Notes under the pieces: generated by a model
What the model was told of the DNA's origin: nothing
Databases searched by the model: none
Seen by the model: only the letters and a program-made list of their open reading frames with translations
Program-made: the position numbers and the translations under genes
Assembly (NCBI GenBank): GCA_047974765.1
Contig: JBKECP010000013.1
Coordinates: 124,001-188,000 of the forward strand
Direction of reading: 5' to 3'
Origin: JBKECP01 sp047974765
GTDB taxonomy: Bacteria > Pseudomonadota > Gammaproteobacteria > Pseudomonadales > Halieaceae
Length of the DNA: 64,000 nucleotides
Shown here: one piece after another, positions 1 through 9,233 of the stretch
Numbering within the stretch: the stretch's first letter is position 1
Layout of the letters: each line of letters begins with the position of its first letter

Positions 1-94
1 AGTGGGTGAACTATACACGTTCTCGCAGCTTCGGAGGGATTTCTGGTAGACTTCGCGCCTCTTGTACAAGCTGAAAGTGTCGCCATCTCTGTTC
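1..94. other. window edge, no confident gene
   Basis: Two plus-strand frames are open from the left edge, one closing at 47-49 and one at 70-72. Either could be the last codons of an upstream gene of the polysaccharide locus, but both are too short to recognise. A purine-rich GGAGGG lies at about 33-38 and is too far from the ATG at 95 to be its ribosome binding site. Nothing else is visible. Confidence 0.25.
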
Positions 95-874
95 ATGACT
101 ATCACACAGTATTTTCATCTGGTTAACGTCCAGGCCCGTATGTTGCTGAAGGCAGAGGCCTCCCGGCTGACTCTGGGCTATTTCTGGTGGTTTATCGAAC
201 CTCTGCTGTGGGTGTCGATATTCTATCTGGTGTTCAATGTTATTTTAACGTCGCACAGTACCGGGGCTGAATTCGTTGTTTTTCTGGCGACGGGCAAACT
301 GGCCTTTATCTGGTACTCCAAAGCTGTTGTTCAGGCCTCAAACAGTATTGTCGCCAATAAGGGGCTGGTGGGTTGTGTCAATGTGCCCAAATCCATTTTT
401 CCGGTTTCAACTACGCATGAAAGCCTTTATCGCCAGAGTACGGTCTATGCCCTGCTGGTAATCATTATGTTAATTTTTGGGTATCCGCCAACCTTGAACT
501 GGTTGTGGATGATACCGGTTGTTGCTGTTTATTATCTTTTTATTGTGGCTTGTTCTTTGGTGGGGGCTTATCTGGTTTGTCTTGTGCGTGATTTTGTCAA
601 GGTGATTCCACTGGGCATGATGTTCCTCATGTTTACATCCGGTGTTTTTTGGGATGTTCAAACCATTGGCAGCCCGCAAAAAATACAGATTTTTTTCGCC
701 ATCAATCCCCTGGCCTGGCTGCTTGATGCTCACCGCCAGGTTCTCATGCACGGCGCTACTCCGGATCTTGGGTACTTATGTGGCATAGCACTGGTTTCAA
801 TAGCATTAATAACCATAATGGTAATGCTGATGCGTTGTCACAGCCAGAAACTGGCTATGAAGGTATTGACATGA
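95..874 (+). CDS. ABC-2 type polysaccharide export permease (Wzm/KpsM-like)
   Basis: Integral inner-membrane half of an ABC exporter moving a lipid-linked polysaccharide from cytoplasm to periplasm. The 259-residue product has the ABC-2 layout: a short cytoplasmic N-terminus, about six hydrophobic segments, and the family-typical NPLAWLLDAHRQVLMHG region before the last helix. ATG at 95 was chosen because it gives the usual length; a TTG at 62 is in frame but would only add eleven residues. The stop overlaps the ATG of the ATPase gene (ATGA at 871-874), so the two are translationally coupled. Family is clear; whether it exports O-antigen or a capsule cannot be read from the sequence. Confidence 0.85.
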   Translation: MTITQYFHLVNVQARMLLKAEASRLTLGYFWWFIEPLLWVSIFYLVFNVILTSHSTGAEFVVFLATGKLAFIWYSKAVVQASNSIVANKGLVGCVNVPKSIFPVSTTHESLYRQSTVYALLVIIMLIFGYPPTLNWLWMIPVVAVYYLFIVACSLVGAYLVCLVRDFVKVIPLGMMFLMFTSGVFWDVQTIGSPQKIQIFFAINPLAWLLDAHRQVLMHGATPDLGYLCGIALVSIALITIMVMLMRCHSQKLAMKVLT

Positions 875-1614
875 CAAGTGAAGATAATGATCGGCGCCAG
901 CCTATGCTGACGCTGAATAATGTCAGTCTGGATTATCGGAGCAGCAAGGGCAGCTTTGATAATGGTATTCATCATGTTCTGGATCAGGTCTCTTTCAGGC
1001 TCTACGAAAGTGAAACGCTGGGTATTATTGGCCGCAACGGCGTCGGTAAAACCACGATCCTCAGATTAATGGCGGGTATTTTTGCACCGACCCGTGGCAA
1101 AGTGACTCTGCAAAAGGGCAAAACAGCCGCCTTGCTGTCACTTGGGCTTGGTTTTAACAATGAACTTTCGGGACGGGACAACGCCTTGCTTTCGACCATG
1201 TTACAGGGTTCAACGTTACAGCAAGCCAGGGATTATCTGGAACAAATCAAGGAATTTTCAGAGCTGGGCGAATCCTTTGACGAGCCGGTTAGCACCTATT
1301 CTGCGGGAATGCGTTCAAGACTGGGTTTTACAACGGCTTTGCTGACACATGTTGATATTTTGTTGATTGATGAAGTGCTCAGCGTGGGTGATGCCCATTT
1401 CAAACAAAAAGCTCAGACGGCAATGAAAGCACGTATCAGTAGTGAGCAGACGGTTGTTTTTGTATCGCATTCCGAGCCTCAGGTGAAAGAGCTCTGTGAC
1501 CGGGTAATCTGGCTGGATAAAGGCCGGTTAAAAGCCGATGGTGAACCGGAGGTTGTATTAAAAGCCTATCGGGAGGCACTTAACCCTCCGAAGCCTGCTC
1601 CGGCGGCGAACTAA
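871..1614 (+). CDS. polysaccharide ABC exporter ATP-binding protein (Wzt/KpsT-like)
   Basis: Cytoplasmic ATPase partner of the preceding permease. About 247 residues, with Walker A GRNGVGKTT, the signature YSAGMRSRLGF, Walker B ILLIDEVLSVGD and the switch histidine in VSHSE. The start at 871 overlaps the permease stop; an upstream in-frame start at 778 would lie inside the permease gene and is not needed. The protein ends soon after the nucleotide-binding domain, so it lacks the long C-terminal carbohydrate-binding domain of Wzt proteins that recognise capped O-antigens and looks like the short KpsT/RfbE type. Its last 35 bases overlap the convergent glycosyltransferase gene. Confidence 0.88.
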   Translation: MTSEDNDRRQPMLTLNNVSLDYRSSKGSFDNGIHHVLDQVSFRLYESETLGIIGRNGVGKTTILRLMAGIFAPTRGKVTLQKGKTAALLSLGLGFNNELSGRDNALLSTMLQGSTLQQARDYLEQIKEFSELGESFDEPVSTYSAGMRSRLGFTTALLTHVDILLIDEVLSVGDAHFKQKAQTAMKARISSEQTVVFVSHSEPQVKELCDRVIWLDKGRLKADGEPEVVLKAYREALNPPKPAPAAN

Positions 1615-2563
1615 GTGCAAGTACCTGGTTGTGTGTCCGGCTGTAGTCGCGGCGAAGACCATCCCAAACGGCGGCTCTGGTGATGCGTAAAAACAGTCGG
1701 CGTTCTGTGGGCTCGTAATGGCGAACACTTAAAAAGAACTTGGGTATCTTTACCAGCAGGGTAAATGGATAAAAAAACCCCGCTGCAATGCGGTACATTT
1801 CAAGGCCATTGCGAAAGGTGTAATAGGCTTTCCATAGAGGGCGATAAACACTCTGCTGGTTAATTAATGTTTCGCAATCGTGAGTGAATGCCAGTGTGGG
1901 GGCAAACCAGTGTTTAAAGCCCCGTTTTCTGAGTTCAAGTACATAGATGATATCGTCGGCATAAATAAACAGCTCCTTTCTGGGCAGGCCCACTTTCCCC
2001 TGGCGTATCAGGTCAATGCGTATAAAAAAGCCGACAAATGAGGACGCATCAATTTCGACAGGCGATGTTCGGTGGTATTCCTTATCAGCCAGGTGAAAGC
2101 CATGACGCCCTCGAAAAGCTGTTTTTACCAGTTTTTTAAGATGCCAGAATGGATTTCGACTGGGCCTGTTCATTTCTGATATGCACCCCGATGGCAGATA
2201 TACTGCGCCAGCCATACTGGCAATTTGATCGGGAATATCCAACGCATTGAATGTATCTATCAGTGTGTCGTGTGGGAAAGCATCATCATCAAAGCATACC
2301 AGCCAGTTTGCATCGGGTATGTCATTGGCGATGTACTCAAAACCCCGGTGAAACCCACCGGCACCACCCAGATTTTTGGTATTGTGCAGTACGATAAGGC
2401 GCTCATCCTGTTGCTGGTCCAGCCATGAAGCCGTTCCATCGGTGGAGCAGTTATTGACCACCACGACACGGTGAAAGGGCTGGGCAAGGGTAAGGCCCAG
2501 ACTTTCCTGAAGCTTGTCGATTCGGTTGAAAGTGACAATAAGGGCAACAAGATTCTGTTTCAT
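1580..2563 (-). CDS. family 2 glycosyltransferase (GlfT2/rhamnosyltransferase-like)
   Basis: Predicted cytoplasmic GT-A enzyme transferring a nucleotide-activated sugar to the growing polysaccharide. The product begins ALIVTFNR with VVVVNNCSTDGT next, then NLGGAGGF and the metal-binding DDDA motif, a combination typical of the GlfT-like branch of GT2 (galactofuranosyl or rhamnosyl transfer); the sugar cannot be deduced. The ATG at 2563 puts the Rossmann core at the N-terminus (327 residues); an in-frame ATG at 2644 would add 27 residues without homology. Its 3' end overlaps that of the convergent exporter ATPase by 35 bases. Confidence 0.85.
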   Translation of the reverse strand: MKQNLVALIVTFNRIDKLQESLGLTLAQPFHRVVVVNNCSTDGTASWLDQQQDERLIVLHNTKNLGGAGGFHRGFEYIANDIPDANWLVCFDDDAFPHDTLIDTFNALDIPDQIASMAGAVYLPSGCISEMNRPSRNPFWHLKKLVKTAFRGRHGFHLADKEYHRTSPVEIDASSFVGFFIRIDLIRQGKVGLPRKELFIYADDIIYVLELRKRGFKHWFAPTLAFTHDCETLINQQSVYRPLWKAYYTFRNGLEMYRIAAGFFYPFTLLVKIPKFFLSVRHYEPTERRLFLRITRAAVWDGLRRDYSRTHNQVLALSSPPEQASEG

Positions 2564-2717
2564 AAGGTAGATTTTTGAGTCTGTATCGGCAGGGTGAGTA
2601 GTGACATTATTGCCTGCTATAGCGATGAACCGGGAATTATTCACTACCGGGCAAGAGAAGTCGAGATGTCTGGTGTGTGAGGATCAGGCCCGGCAGGTTG
2701 ATAAAAAAGGCTTGAAT

Positions 2718-4166
2718 CTAGTAGGCATTTTTACTGGTAAAACCTTTAAAAACAGTCATAAAGATGATTTTAAGATCCAGCCATAATGTCCAGTTATCAA
2801 TATAGAACAAATCGTATTCAATACGCTTTTTCAAATCAGTATCCCCTCGCCAGCCATGAACCTGTGCCCAGCCGGTGATACCGCCTTTGACCATGTGCTT
2901 TTGCATGTAATTGGGGATTTCATCACGAAACTTTTCTACGAATATTGGGCGCTCGGGTCGGGGGCCAACAATGGACATATCTCCCTTGAGTACATTCCAG
3001 AACTGGGGAAGTTCGTCAAGAGAGGTCTTTCGCAACCATTTTCCCAGCGGTGTGGCGCGGGTATCAGAAGGATTAGCCCAAATAGCACCTGTTTGTGCCT
3101 CGGCATCAACAGGCATGGTACGAAATTTATACATCGTGAATTCGCGGCCATTCCAGCTCAATCGGCGTTGGCCATAAAAGATGGGGCCGTGACTGCTGGC
3201 TTTGACCAGCACGGCGATACACAACAGCAGGGGGCTGATTAACATGAGAATAAAGCTGGAAATAAGTTTATCTTCCAGCAGTTTTATCCAGCGATTAATG
3301 CCATCCATAGGGGTTACTGACAAATTCAGTACAGGCATATCAGCAATAGTGCTAATGGAGTGATTGATTAAGCGAAAGCCAAAGAAATCCGGAATCAGGC
3401 GTATGTCTACCGATAAAAGCTGTAACTCGCCAATGATGGCTTCAATATGTTCTGCTTCCTTGAGCGGCATGGCCAACCAGACCTGATCAATTCGTCGTTG
3501 TTGACACAAGAGGTAAGCTTCTCTGATCCTGCCATAAACAAGTTCTGGCAAATGCGGGAAAACAGTTTGAGCCTGTTGGGGGCTGTTATCAAAATAACCT
3601 GCAACTTTAAAGCCGGTCTCGGGTGTGGAGCATATATTATTCAATACGCGAGGGCCTATATCTCCCGCGCCAATAATAACAATATGCCTGAGATTGTAAC
3701 CTTTGGCTCGCAGCTTCTGAAGTGTTCGCCTAAGTATAAAGCGCATAGTAAGCAGCAGGGCCGCCCCGCAGATATACCACATTAAAAACCATGCGCGTGA
3801 GAACATTGCAGATGTTTTCGTAATAACCGACAGAACGGCAAGCATTGCAAAAACGGTTGTCCAGCCCAGTAAAATAGCCGTGAATTCCTGTGCGTAACTG
3901 ACACCGCGCCAGGCACGATAGAGTGAATACGCCTGAAATATAATCATCAGTAGTAGCACGGAGATGACAATAGCCGCCTGGTAGTGGGTGGATAATGGTT
4001 TGGCGCCAAAAACAACGAGATAAGCGGCAATGCAGGGGACAAGAAGCACCAGTACATCAACCAGACGGAAGATCCAGGCCAGCAGGGCGGAATGTTCTCT
4101 AAGAAATCCTTGGGGGTGCACTAGTGAGTTTCCTTTGGGCTTCAGGTTATCAGGGGAAGCAGGCAA
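2718..4166 (-). CDS. undecaprenyl-phosphate sugar phosphotransferase (WcaJ/WbaP-like)
   Basis: Initiating enzyme of polysaccharide assembly: moves a hexose-1-phosphate from UDP-sugar to undecaprenyl phosphate at the inner membrane. The 482-residue protein has four N-terminal membrane helices (about residues 25-130), a CoA-binding-like Rossmann domain (HIVIIGAGDIGPRVL, about 160-270), a re-entrant hydrophobic helix near 295-320 and the C-terminal catalytic domain with FYGQRRL, YKFRTM, LRKTSLDELPQFWNVLKGDM and VGPRPE. The length fits the WcaJ type. Glucose is the commonest substrate in the family but is not provable here. Such enzymes often pair with Wzx/Wzy; here the exporter alongside is of ABC type. 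Confidence 0.92.
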   Translation of the reverse strand: MPASPDNLKPKGNSLVHPQGFLREHSALLAWIFRLVDVLVLLVPCIAAYLVVFGAKPLSTHYQAAIVISVLLLMIIFQAYSLYRAWRGVSYAQEFTAILLGWTTVFAMLAVLSVITKTSAMFSRAWFLMWYICGAALLLTMRFILRRTLQKLRAKGYNLRHIVIIGAGDIGPRVLNNICSTPETGFKVAGYFDNSPQQAQTVFPHLPELVYGRIREAYLLCQQRRIDQVWLAMPLKEAEHIEAIIGELQLLSVDIRLIPDFFGFRLINHSISTIADMPVLNLSVTPMDGINRWIKLLEDKLISSFILMLISPLLLCIAVLVKASSHGPIFYGQRRLSWNGREFTMYKFRTMPVDAEAQTGAIWANPSDTRATPLGKWLRKTSLDELPQFWNVLKGDMSIVGPRPERPIFVEKFRDEIPNYMQKHMVKGGITGWAQVHGWRGDTDLKKRIEYDLFYIDNWTLWLDLKIIFMTVFKGFTSKNAY

Positions 4167-4386
4167 AGCTCTCCCTCTGACGAGTTTATCCTGATCTAGG
4201 CAATTGTTTCTAATATGTTACAAAATCGTGTATCGTATTCTGGTATCTACAGTGAGTGCTAACATAGTGTGGATAATATAGCGCATAGCGCAGGTAACGT
4301 GCTTGTTGTTAATGTCGGCATTGCACTATTCCTTTTCTGAACACCCTGATTCTCGGTCTTAGGCATGCATCTGCATGGTATCGGCA

Positions 4387-4791
4387 ATGAATACAGTTGT
4401 AACTTTTGGAACTTTTGATCTCTTTCATTTTGGTCACTTGCGGCTTCTCCAGCGTGCCAGAGAATATGGTGATGTTTTATATGTCGGAGTTTCAACAGAT
4501 GCGCTAAATTATTCAAAGAAAGCCAAATACCCTGTTTTTTCACAAGAGCATCGTATGTCGATCGTCAATGAAATCAAGGGTGTCAGCGGTGTATTTGCTG
4601 AAGAGAGTCTGGAGTTAAAGCGTAATTATCTCTTGCAATACAAAGCCGATATCCTTGTCATGGGTGATGACTGGAGAGGGCATTTTGATGATTTATCTGA
4701 TATATGCCAGGTGGTTTATCTGGAGCGTACGCCGGATCTTTCAACGAGCGAATACAAACAGATTATCAGAAACATTATAGATAGTTTCTAG
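4387..4791 (+). CDS. TagD-like glycerol-3-phosphate cytidylyltransferase
   Basis: Small nucleotidyltransferase predicted to make CDP-glycerol from CTP and glycerol-3-phosphate. The product of about 134 residues carries TFGTFDLFHFGHLRLLQRA, with the HxGH catalytic signature as HFGH, and ends ERTPDLSTSEYKQIIRNI, matching the family's RTxxxSTT region. ATG at 4387 starts directly before the beta strand; an in-frame ATG at 4375 adds four residues. The next gene begins one base after the stop. A related ADP- or ethanolamine-type specificity is possible, but the TagF-like domain encoded at 7019-9208 supports glycerol. This begins an AT-rich stretch unlike the flanking genes. Confidence 0.82.
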   Translation: MNTVVTFGTFDLFHFGHLRLLQRAREYGDVLYVGVSTDALNYSKKAKYPVFSQEHRMSIVNEIKGVSGVFAEESLELKRNYLLQYKADILVMGDDWRGHFDDLSDICQVVYLERTPDLSTSEYKQIIRNIIDSF

Positions 4792-4792
4792 T

Positions 4793-5863
4793 ATGTTTAA
4801 ATGTCTGCAAAAGATCTTGTTCAAGAAGAAGTCACCTGTTCGTGGCTTTATGTTTTCCTGTGCATCCTCTTTTCTTCTTATGCTGATAAAAGTACCTGTT
4901 TCAGTGCGGCATGAAATTTCTGCTTTTTTTAGATTCAGTGATACCTATCGTGGCCTGCATTCATTTTTATGGCTGATTAATCGTTCGTATTTAAAATTTA
5001 ATGAAACAGGAAAGAGTTTTCCAATTGGTCTGGCATTGAGTGACAATGCAAGAAGAGACCTTCTTTATAGCAGATTTACAGAAGGAGATGATGAAAGCTA
5101 TAGTCGGATGAACCTTATTTTTTCTGCACTACAGGAAAATCCTGATTCAAAATTCTGGATAGAACAATATCAGAAAGAGTGTGCAGTAAGGGATGCAAAA
5201 AAACAGGGTAGTTTTAATGACAGACCCAAACCAAACAAGCACTCTCTAAATAGCCAATCTGACGCCCTGAGCGCATTGAGCGATCTCAAAAAGCTGTTTG
5301 ATGATATGGGTACTACCTGCTTCCTTGTCAGTGGCACTTTTCTTGGGCTTATAAGGGAAGGGCGTTTTTTGGGGCATGATTACGATATTGATATTGGTTG
5401 TTACTATCAGGATTTTAATATAGAAAAACTGGTTCAGGCAGTATTTCAGTCATCAAATCTCTATATGAAAGAAATTTCTCATTATTTAGGCTTTGATGAA
5501 AAAGGCGGGAATTTTTTTGTCAGTGGCAAGCCGCTGGTAGTAAAGCTCGTGCATTCAAGTTATATATCCATTGATGTGTTTATCCATTGGCAACGGGACA
5601 AACAGATTTTTCATGGGTCTTCTATACATGTTTGGTCGAATAGTCTTTTTCAGTTAAAAGAATATGATTTTCTTGGTTTGCCATTTTTGGGTCCGGAGGA
5701 TTATGACAGCTACCTCCGTGAAAACTATGGGAACTGGGAGGAGGAAAAAAAGGATTTTGACTGTGACAGGGACACACCTAATCTTGGCTTTCCTGATACG
5801 CCGCAGGCAAGAGTGTATTGTCAGCATCATTCTGTAGATATTAATTTTTTAAGGCAGATATAA
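4793..5863 (+). CDS. LicD-family protein (phospho-substituent transferase)
   Basis: About 356 residues. The C-terminal half has the LicD/fukutin signature: SGTFLGLIREGRFLGHDYDI followed by DIG, with the paired aspartates of the nucleotidyltransferase fold, then IDVFIHW. LicD enzymes transfer phosphocholine or similar groups from CDP-activated donors onto sugars. The N-terminal 130 residues are not recognised. It lies one base after the TagD-like gene, so the two are probably co-transcribed, and it may add glycerol phosphate or another CDP-linked group to the polymer. The family is secure, the donor is inference. Confidence 0.8.
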   Translation: MFKCLQKILFKKKSPVRGFMFSCASSFLLMLIKVPVSVRHEISAFFRFSDTYRGLHSFLWLINRSYLKFNETGKSFPIGLALSDNARRDLLYSRFTEGDDESYSRMNLIFSALQENPDSKFWIEQYQKECAVRDAKKQGSFNDRPKPNKHSLNSQSDALSALSDLKKLFDDMGTTCFLVSGTFLGLIREGRFLGHDYDIDIGCYYQDFNIEKLVQAVFQSSNLYMKEISHYLGFDEKGGNFFVSGKPLVVKLVHSSYISIDVFIHWQRDKQIFHGSSIHVWSNSLFQLKEYDFLGLPFLGPEDYDSYLRENYGNWEEEKKDFDCDRDTPNLGFPDTPQARVYCQHHSVDINFLRQI

Positions 5864-5938
5864 TTGTAATTATTAAATTTTGCCTGAGTTGGCATTGATT
5901 TTTAATAGTTAATCTAAGTGTCGATTTGGTTATTTATT

Positions 5939-6916
5939 ATGCGTCATGATCCAAAGCTGGATGGCTTGCGTGCCATTGCTGCTGTTGTAGTAGTAGCTTT
6001 TCATTCGTGGGTGCCTGGGTTTGGGAGTGGATTTCTTGGCGTGGATGTGTTTTTTGTTTTATCTGGATATCTAATAACAAAATTGTTGATAGAAGAAAGA
6101 TTAAACATGGGGAAAATTAGTTACAATAATTTTTTTGTTAGACGTTTTTGGCGTCTTTATCCAGCATTTTTGCTGCTCCTTTTTATTTATGCTGTTGTTG
6201 GGCCAGTTTTATATCCAGAATATGAATTAGCTAAGCATTATAAAGATATTTTAATTTCTGGTTTTTATCTGTCTGATTATGCCGTTGCTTATAATGCTTT
6301 GCCATCGGTTTTAAATCACACTTGGAGCCTTGCTGTAGAGGTGCATTTCTACCTGTTATGGCCGTTTATACTCAATTTGATATTGAGAATGCCCAGGAAA
6401 AATCTTTTTTTTGTACTATTTATTATGTGGGTGTTAGCAACATTATGGCGGTTATATGCATTCTTTTTGCTTAAGCATGGATGGACTGAAATTTATCATG
6501 GCTTTGGTACGCATTGTAGTGGTTTGATATTTGGGGCGCTAATTGCCACGTTGAAACCAATAAAAAAACCGTTCTTTAGTAATATTGGGTTTTTGATCTT
6601 GTTAATTGCAGCTGTGCTGTTTAAATGGAAGGAAGCAGAAACAGTCTTTTTTGCCTTTACTTTTTCAGAAGTAGGCTCCGCGCTGCTTATTTTATCTCCT
6701 CCTGCCTGGCTGGGTAATAAAGTTCTCGTTTTTACTGGAAAAATATCTTACGGGCTTTATCTTTGGCACTATCCTATCGTTCGCGTTATGAGAAATTTTG
6801 AGGCATCTTGGGAGGGAACTTTTTTTGTGAGTCTGGTATTTGGGGCTTTTCTGGCTATAACAAGTTACTACATGCTTGAAAAGCCCTTACTGAAGTATAG
6901 AGAAAACAAACAATAA
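5939..6916 (+). CDS. acyltransferase family 3 membrane protein (OafA-like)
   Basis: Integral membrane O-acyltransferase that would add acetyl or another acyl group to the surface polymer. The sequence opens with the hallmark RHDPKLDGLRAIA, then VAFHSW with the conserved histidine, FLGVDVFFVLSGYLIT, RRFWRLYPAF and HTWSLAVEVHFYLLWP, and has about ten hydrophobic segments in about 325 residues. ATG at 5939 places the signature at the N-terminus; the GTG at 5918 is a less likely alternative. It is shorter than two-domain OafA proteins because it lacks an SGNH domain. Confidence 0.88.
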   Translation: MRHDPKLDGLRAIAAVVVVAFHSWVPGFGSGFLGVDVFFVLSGYLITKLLIEERLNMGKISYNNFFVRRFWRLYPAFLLLLFIYAVVGPVLYPEYELAKHYKDILISGFYLSDYAVAYNALPSVLNHTWSLAVEVHFYLLWPFILNLILRMPRKNLFFVLFIMWVLATLWRLYAFFLLKHGWTEIYHGFGTHCSGLIFGALIATLKPIKKPFFSNIGFLILLIAAVLFKWKEAETVFFAFTFSEVGSALLILSPPAWLGNKVLVFTGKISYGLYLWHYPIVRVMRNFEASWEGTFFVSLVFGAFLAITSYYMLEKPLLKYRENKQ

Positions 6917-7018
6917 AATTTTAGTTATTTTTTCTAATATTTTTTAGGATAAGTTTTATAGAAAGCGCATGTATTTTATTAAGATATATATAAAATGGAT
7001 TGAAGAGGTTTTTGATTA

Positions 7019-9208
7019 ATGGAAATAATCGACCCAAAGATTTCTGTTATTATACCTGTATATAATTGTGAAGATTATTTGCAGGACTGTTTGAATTCAA
7101 TTTATGAGCAAACCTACAAAAATTATGAAATCATAGCGATTAATGATGGATCAACTGATGATAGTCTCGCCATACTTAAACGCAATGCAAGATCCCATAA
7201 TGCTTTTAAAGTAATTGACCAGGAAAATAAGGGCCAGGGTCATGCTCGAAACAGGGCAGTTAAAATTGCTCGCGGTGAATATATTCAATTTGTTGATTCT
7301 GATGATAAAATCGATCCGCTTACTTTTGAGTTGGCTGTAGCGCGGGCAGATAAAGATCAATCAGATTTAGTTCATTATGACTGGAAATTGTTAAGTTTAT
7401 CAGTGAGTCGTCCGTCAACGTTTGTATATTATAATCAAGATCCATTTCATCATAAATACATGCTAAAAGGTTCTGAGTGTGATGAGCTCATGCGGATCAA
7501 GCATTATTTTAGTGTCAACAACCTATATCGTCGATCATTTATTATTGATAAAAAAATTACTTATGGTGAAGTTGGAATCTATGAAGACATTGTATTTATA
7601 GTGAGGGTTGCAAATAGCGCAAATAGTATTTCAATACTTCATTCTCCGCTATATATAGTACGACGAAATATGACATCAACCACTAGAACAGGGCATGATG
7701 ACGATCGTCATGCCATTGGGTATATTAATGCAATCAAAAATTCTTTATATATTTTAAATCCTAGAACAAAGCATACTAATTTTTATCTTTTGAATTATTT
7801 TCAGGAAAAATTTATTGTCTACTACATGAATCGAATCCCAAAAGGCAGCAAAAAAAAGTTTTTGAAAGATTTTGTTGATGCCGTATATAAGATGGATGTT
7901 GTCATTCCTGGTGGTAATGGTGCAGGCAAGATAATTAGTTTTTGCATTAAAAATAATGTCTATAGTAATCGTAGATATAGCTTATTTAAAACGCTTGTTT
8001 ATTATAGAAGATATATTCGGCCTCGTATAAACAAAATAAAAAGAAATTTTAAAAAATTGAGGAGTTATTTGAAGAATAAAAATAATAAAAAGCAAAAAAC
8101 TCGAATTTTAAATCGAAGATCAATAGTTTTTCTTGGTTTTGATTTTCGGTATACAGGAAATTCGCGTTATCTTTTTGAGGCTTTGATATCAAGCGAGCAT
8201 TTTGAAAGCAGGAACATATGGTTTTCAACATTAGATGACAGGGTTGATAAAAAATATAAATTAATACCTGAAAGTGAAGATTTTTTTAATCGTATAAATG
8301 AAGCTGAGCTGATTATAGCTGAGAGTTGGATTCCTGCTTATGTAAAAAAATATTCTGACACTATTATTTTGCAATTATGGCATGGGACAGCACTTAAAAA
8401 ATTATTGTTTGATAGTAATGAGTCCGAAATTATCGGAAAAAATCCAAGACATAAATTAGAAAAATATAAGGATATTTTGCGTTGGGATTATTTGCTGGTT
8501 GATAGTGATGAAGGGGCTGCGCGCTTTCGCAGTGCTTTTTTGTTTCCTGAGCATCGCTTGATTCGTGCTGGTTATCCACGTGTTAAATATCTTATTGATA
8601 ATATAGAAAATAAAAATAAAAAACAGTTAATTAAAATTGAAGTTGGTTTTTCTGAAGAACAGCTAACAAAAAAAGTGGTGTTATATGCACCAACATGGCG
8701 TGATTATAACTATGGTATCTCTTCTGAAAATCAGGATATGAGCTATATCATCGACTTGGAAAAGCTGGCTGAAAGATTGGGTGATGATTATATTATTTTA
8801 TATAATGATCATCATTATTTGTCGGCAATTCCTGCTCCGAATCATCCTCGTTGTATTAACGTAAGCGCGAATGAGTCACAAGAAATATTGCTTATAAGTG
8901 ACTTTTTGGTTAGTGATTATTCATCTATAATCTATGATGCCTTTGCAGTTAATATTCCTGTAGCAATTTGTGCACCCGATTATGATGTTTATCAAAAGTC
9001 TAGAGGAGTTTACGATGATGCGTGGGATAAATTAAGACCTTTTGTTGTTTATAAGGAAGATGATTTGGTGAAGTATATTAAGAATTTTATGGGCTATGAA
9101 CATAAAATAAATCTAAATTTTTTAGAGACTTATACATACCATGATCGGGTTAATATTATTGATTTTATCAGTGAGCTAAATGGTGAAACTATAGAGAGAG
9201 ACTGGTAG
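7019..9208 (+). CDS. GT2 glycosyltransferase fused to TagF-like glycerophosphotransferase
   Basis: A 729-residue two-domain enzyme. Residues 1-230 form a GT2 domain (ISVIIPVYNCEDYL, INDGSTDDS, QFVDSDDK, YEDIVF). Residues about 370-720 form a CDP-glycerol:poly(glycerophosphate) glycerophosphotransferase domain with LQLWHGTALKKL, VLYAPTWRDY, YNDHHY and DFLVSDYSSIIYDAF, the histidines and serines being those kept in TagF. A Lys/Asn-rich linker near 330-365 joins them. The architecture suggests a polymerase alternating sugar addition with glycerol phosphate addition, fed by the TagD-like enzyme. The DNA is strongly AT-rich compared with the housekeeping genes, suggesting transfer. Products of such fusions vary, so the repeat unit is unknown. 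Confidence 0.85.
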   Translation: MEIIDPKISVIIPVYNCEDYLQDCLNSIYEQTYKNYEIIAINDGSTDDSLAILKRNARSHNAFKVIDQENKGQGHARNRAVKIARGEYIQFVDSDDKIDPLTFELAVARADKDQSDLVHYDWKLLSLSVSRPSTFVYYNQDPFHHKYMLKGSECDELMRIKHYFSVNNLYRRSFIIDKKITYGEVGIYEDIVFIVRVANSANSISILHSPLYIVRRNMTSTTRTGHDDDRHAIGYINAIKNSLYILNPRTKHTNFYLLNYFQEKFIVYYMNRIPKGSKKKFLKDFVDAVYKMDVVIPGGNGAGKIISFCIKNNVYSNRRYSLFKTLVYYRRYIRPRINKIKRNFKKLRSYLKNKNNKKQKTRILNRRSIVFLGFDFRYTGNSRYLFEALISSEHFESRNIWFSTLDDRVDKKYKLIPESEDFFNRINEAELIIAESWIPAYVKKYSDTIILQLWHGTALKKLLFDSNESEIIGKNPRHKLEKYKDILRWDYLLVDSDEGAARFRSAFLFPEHRLIRAGYPRVKYLIDNIENKNKKQLIKIEVGFSEEQLTKKVVLYAPTWRDYNYGISSENQDMSYIIDLEKLAERLGDDYIILYNDHHYLSAIPAPNHPRCINVSANESQEILLISDFLVSDYSSIIYDAFAVNIPVAICAPDYDVYQKSRGVYDDAWDKLRPFVVYKEDDLVKYIKNFMGYEHKINLNFLETYTYHDRVNIIDFISELNGETIERDW

Positions 9209-9233
9209 ATTAAGTGATAATGTCTGTTGATAT

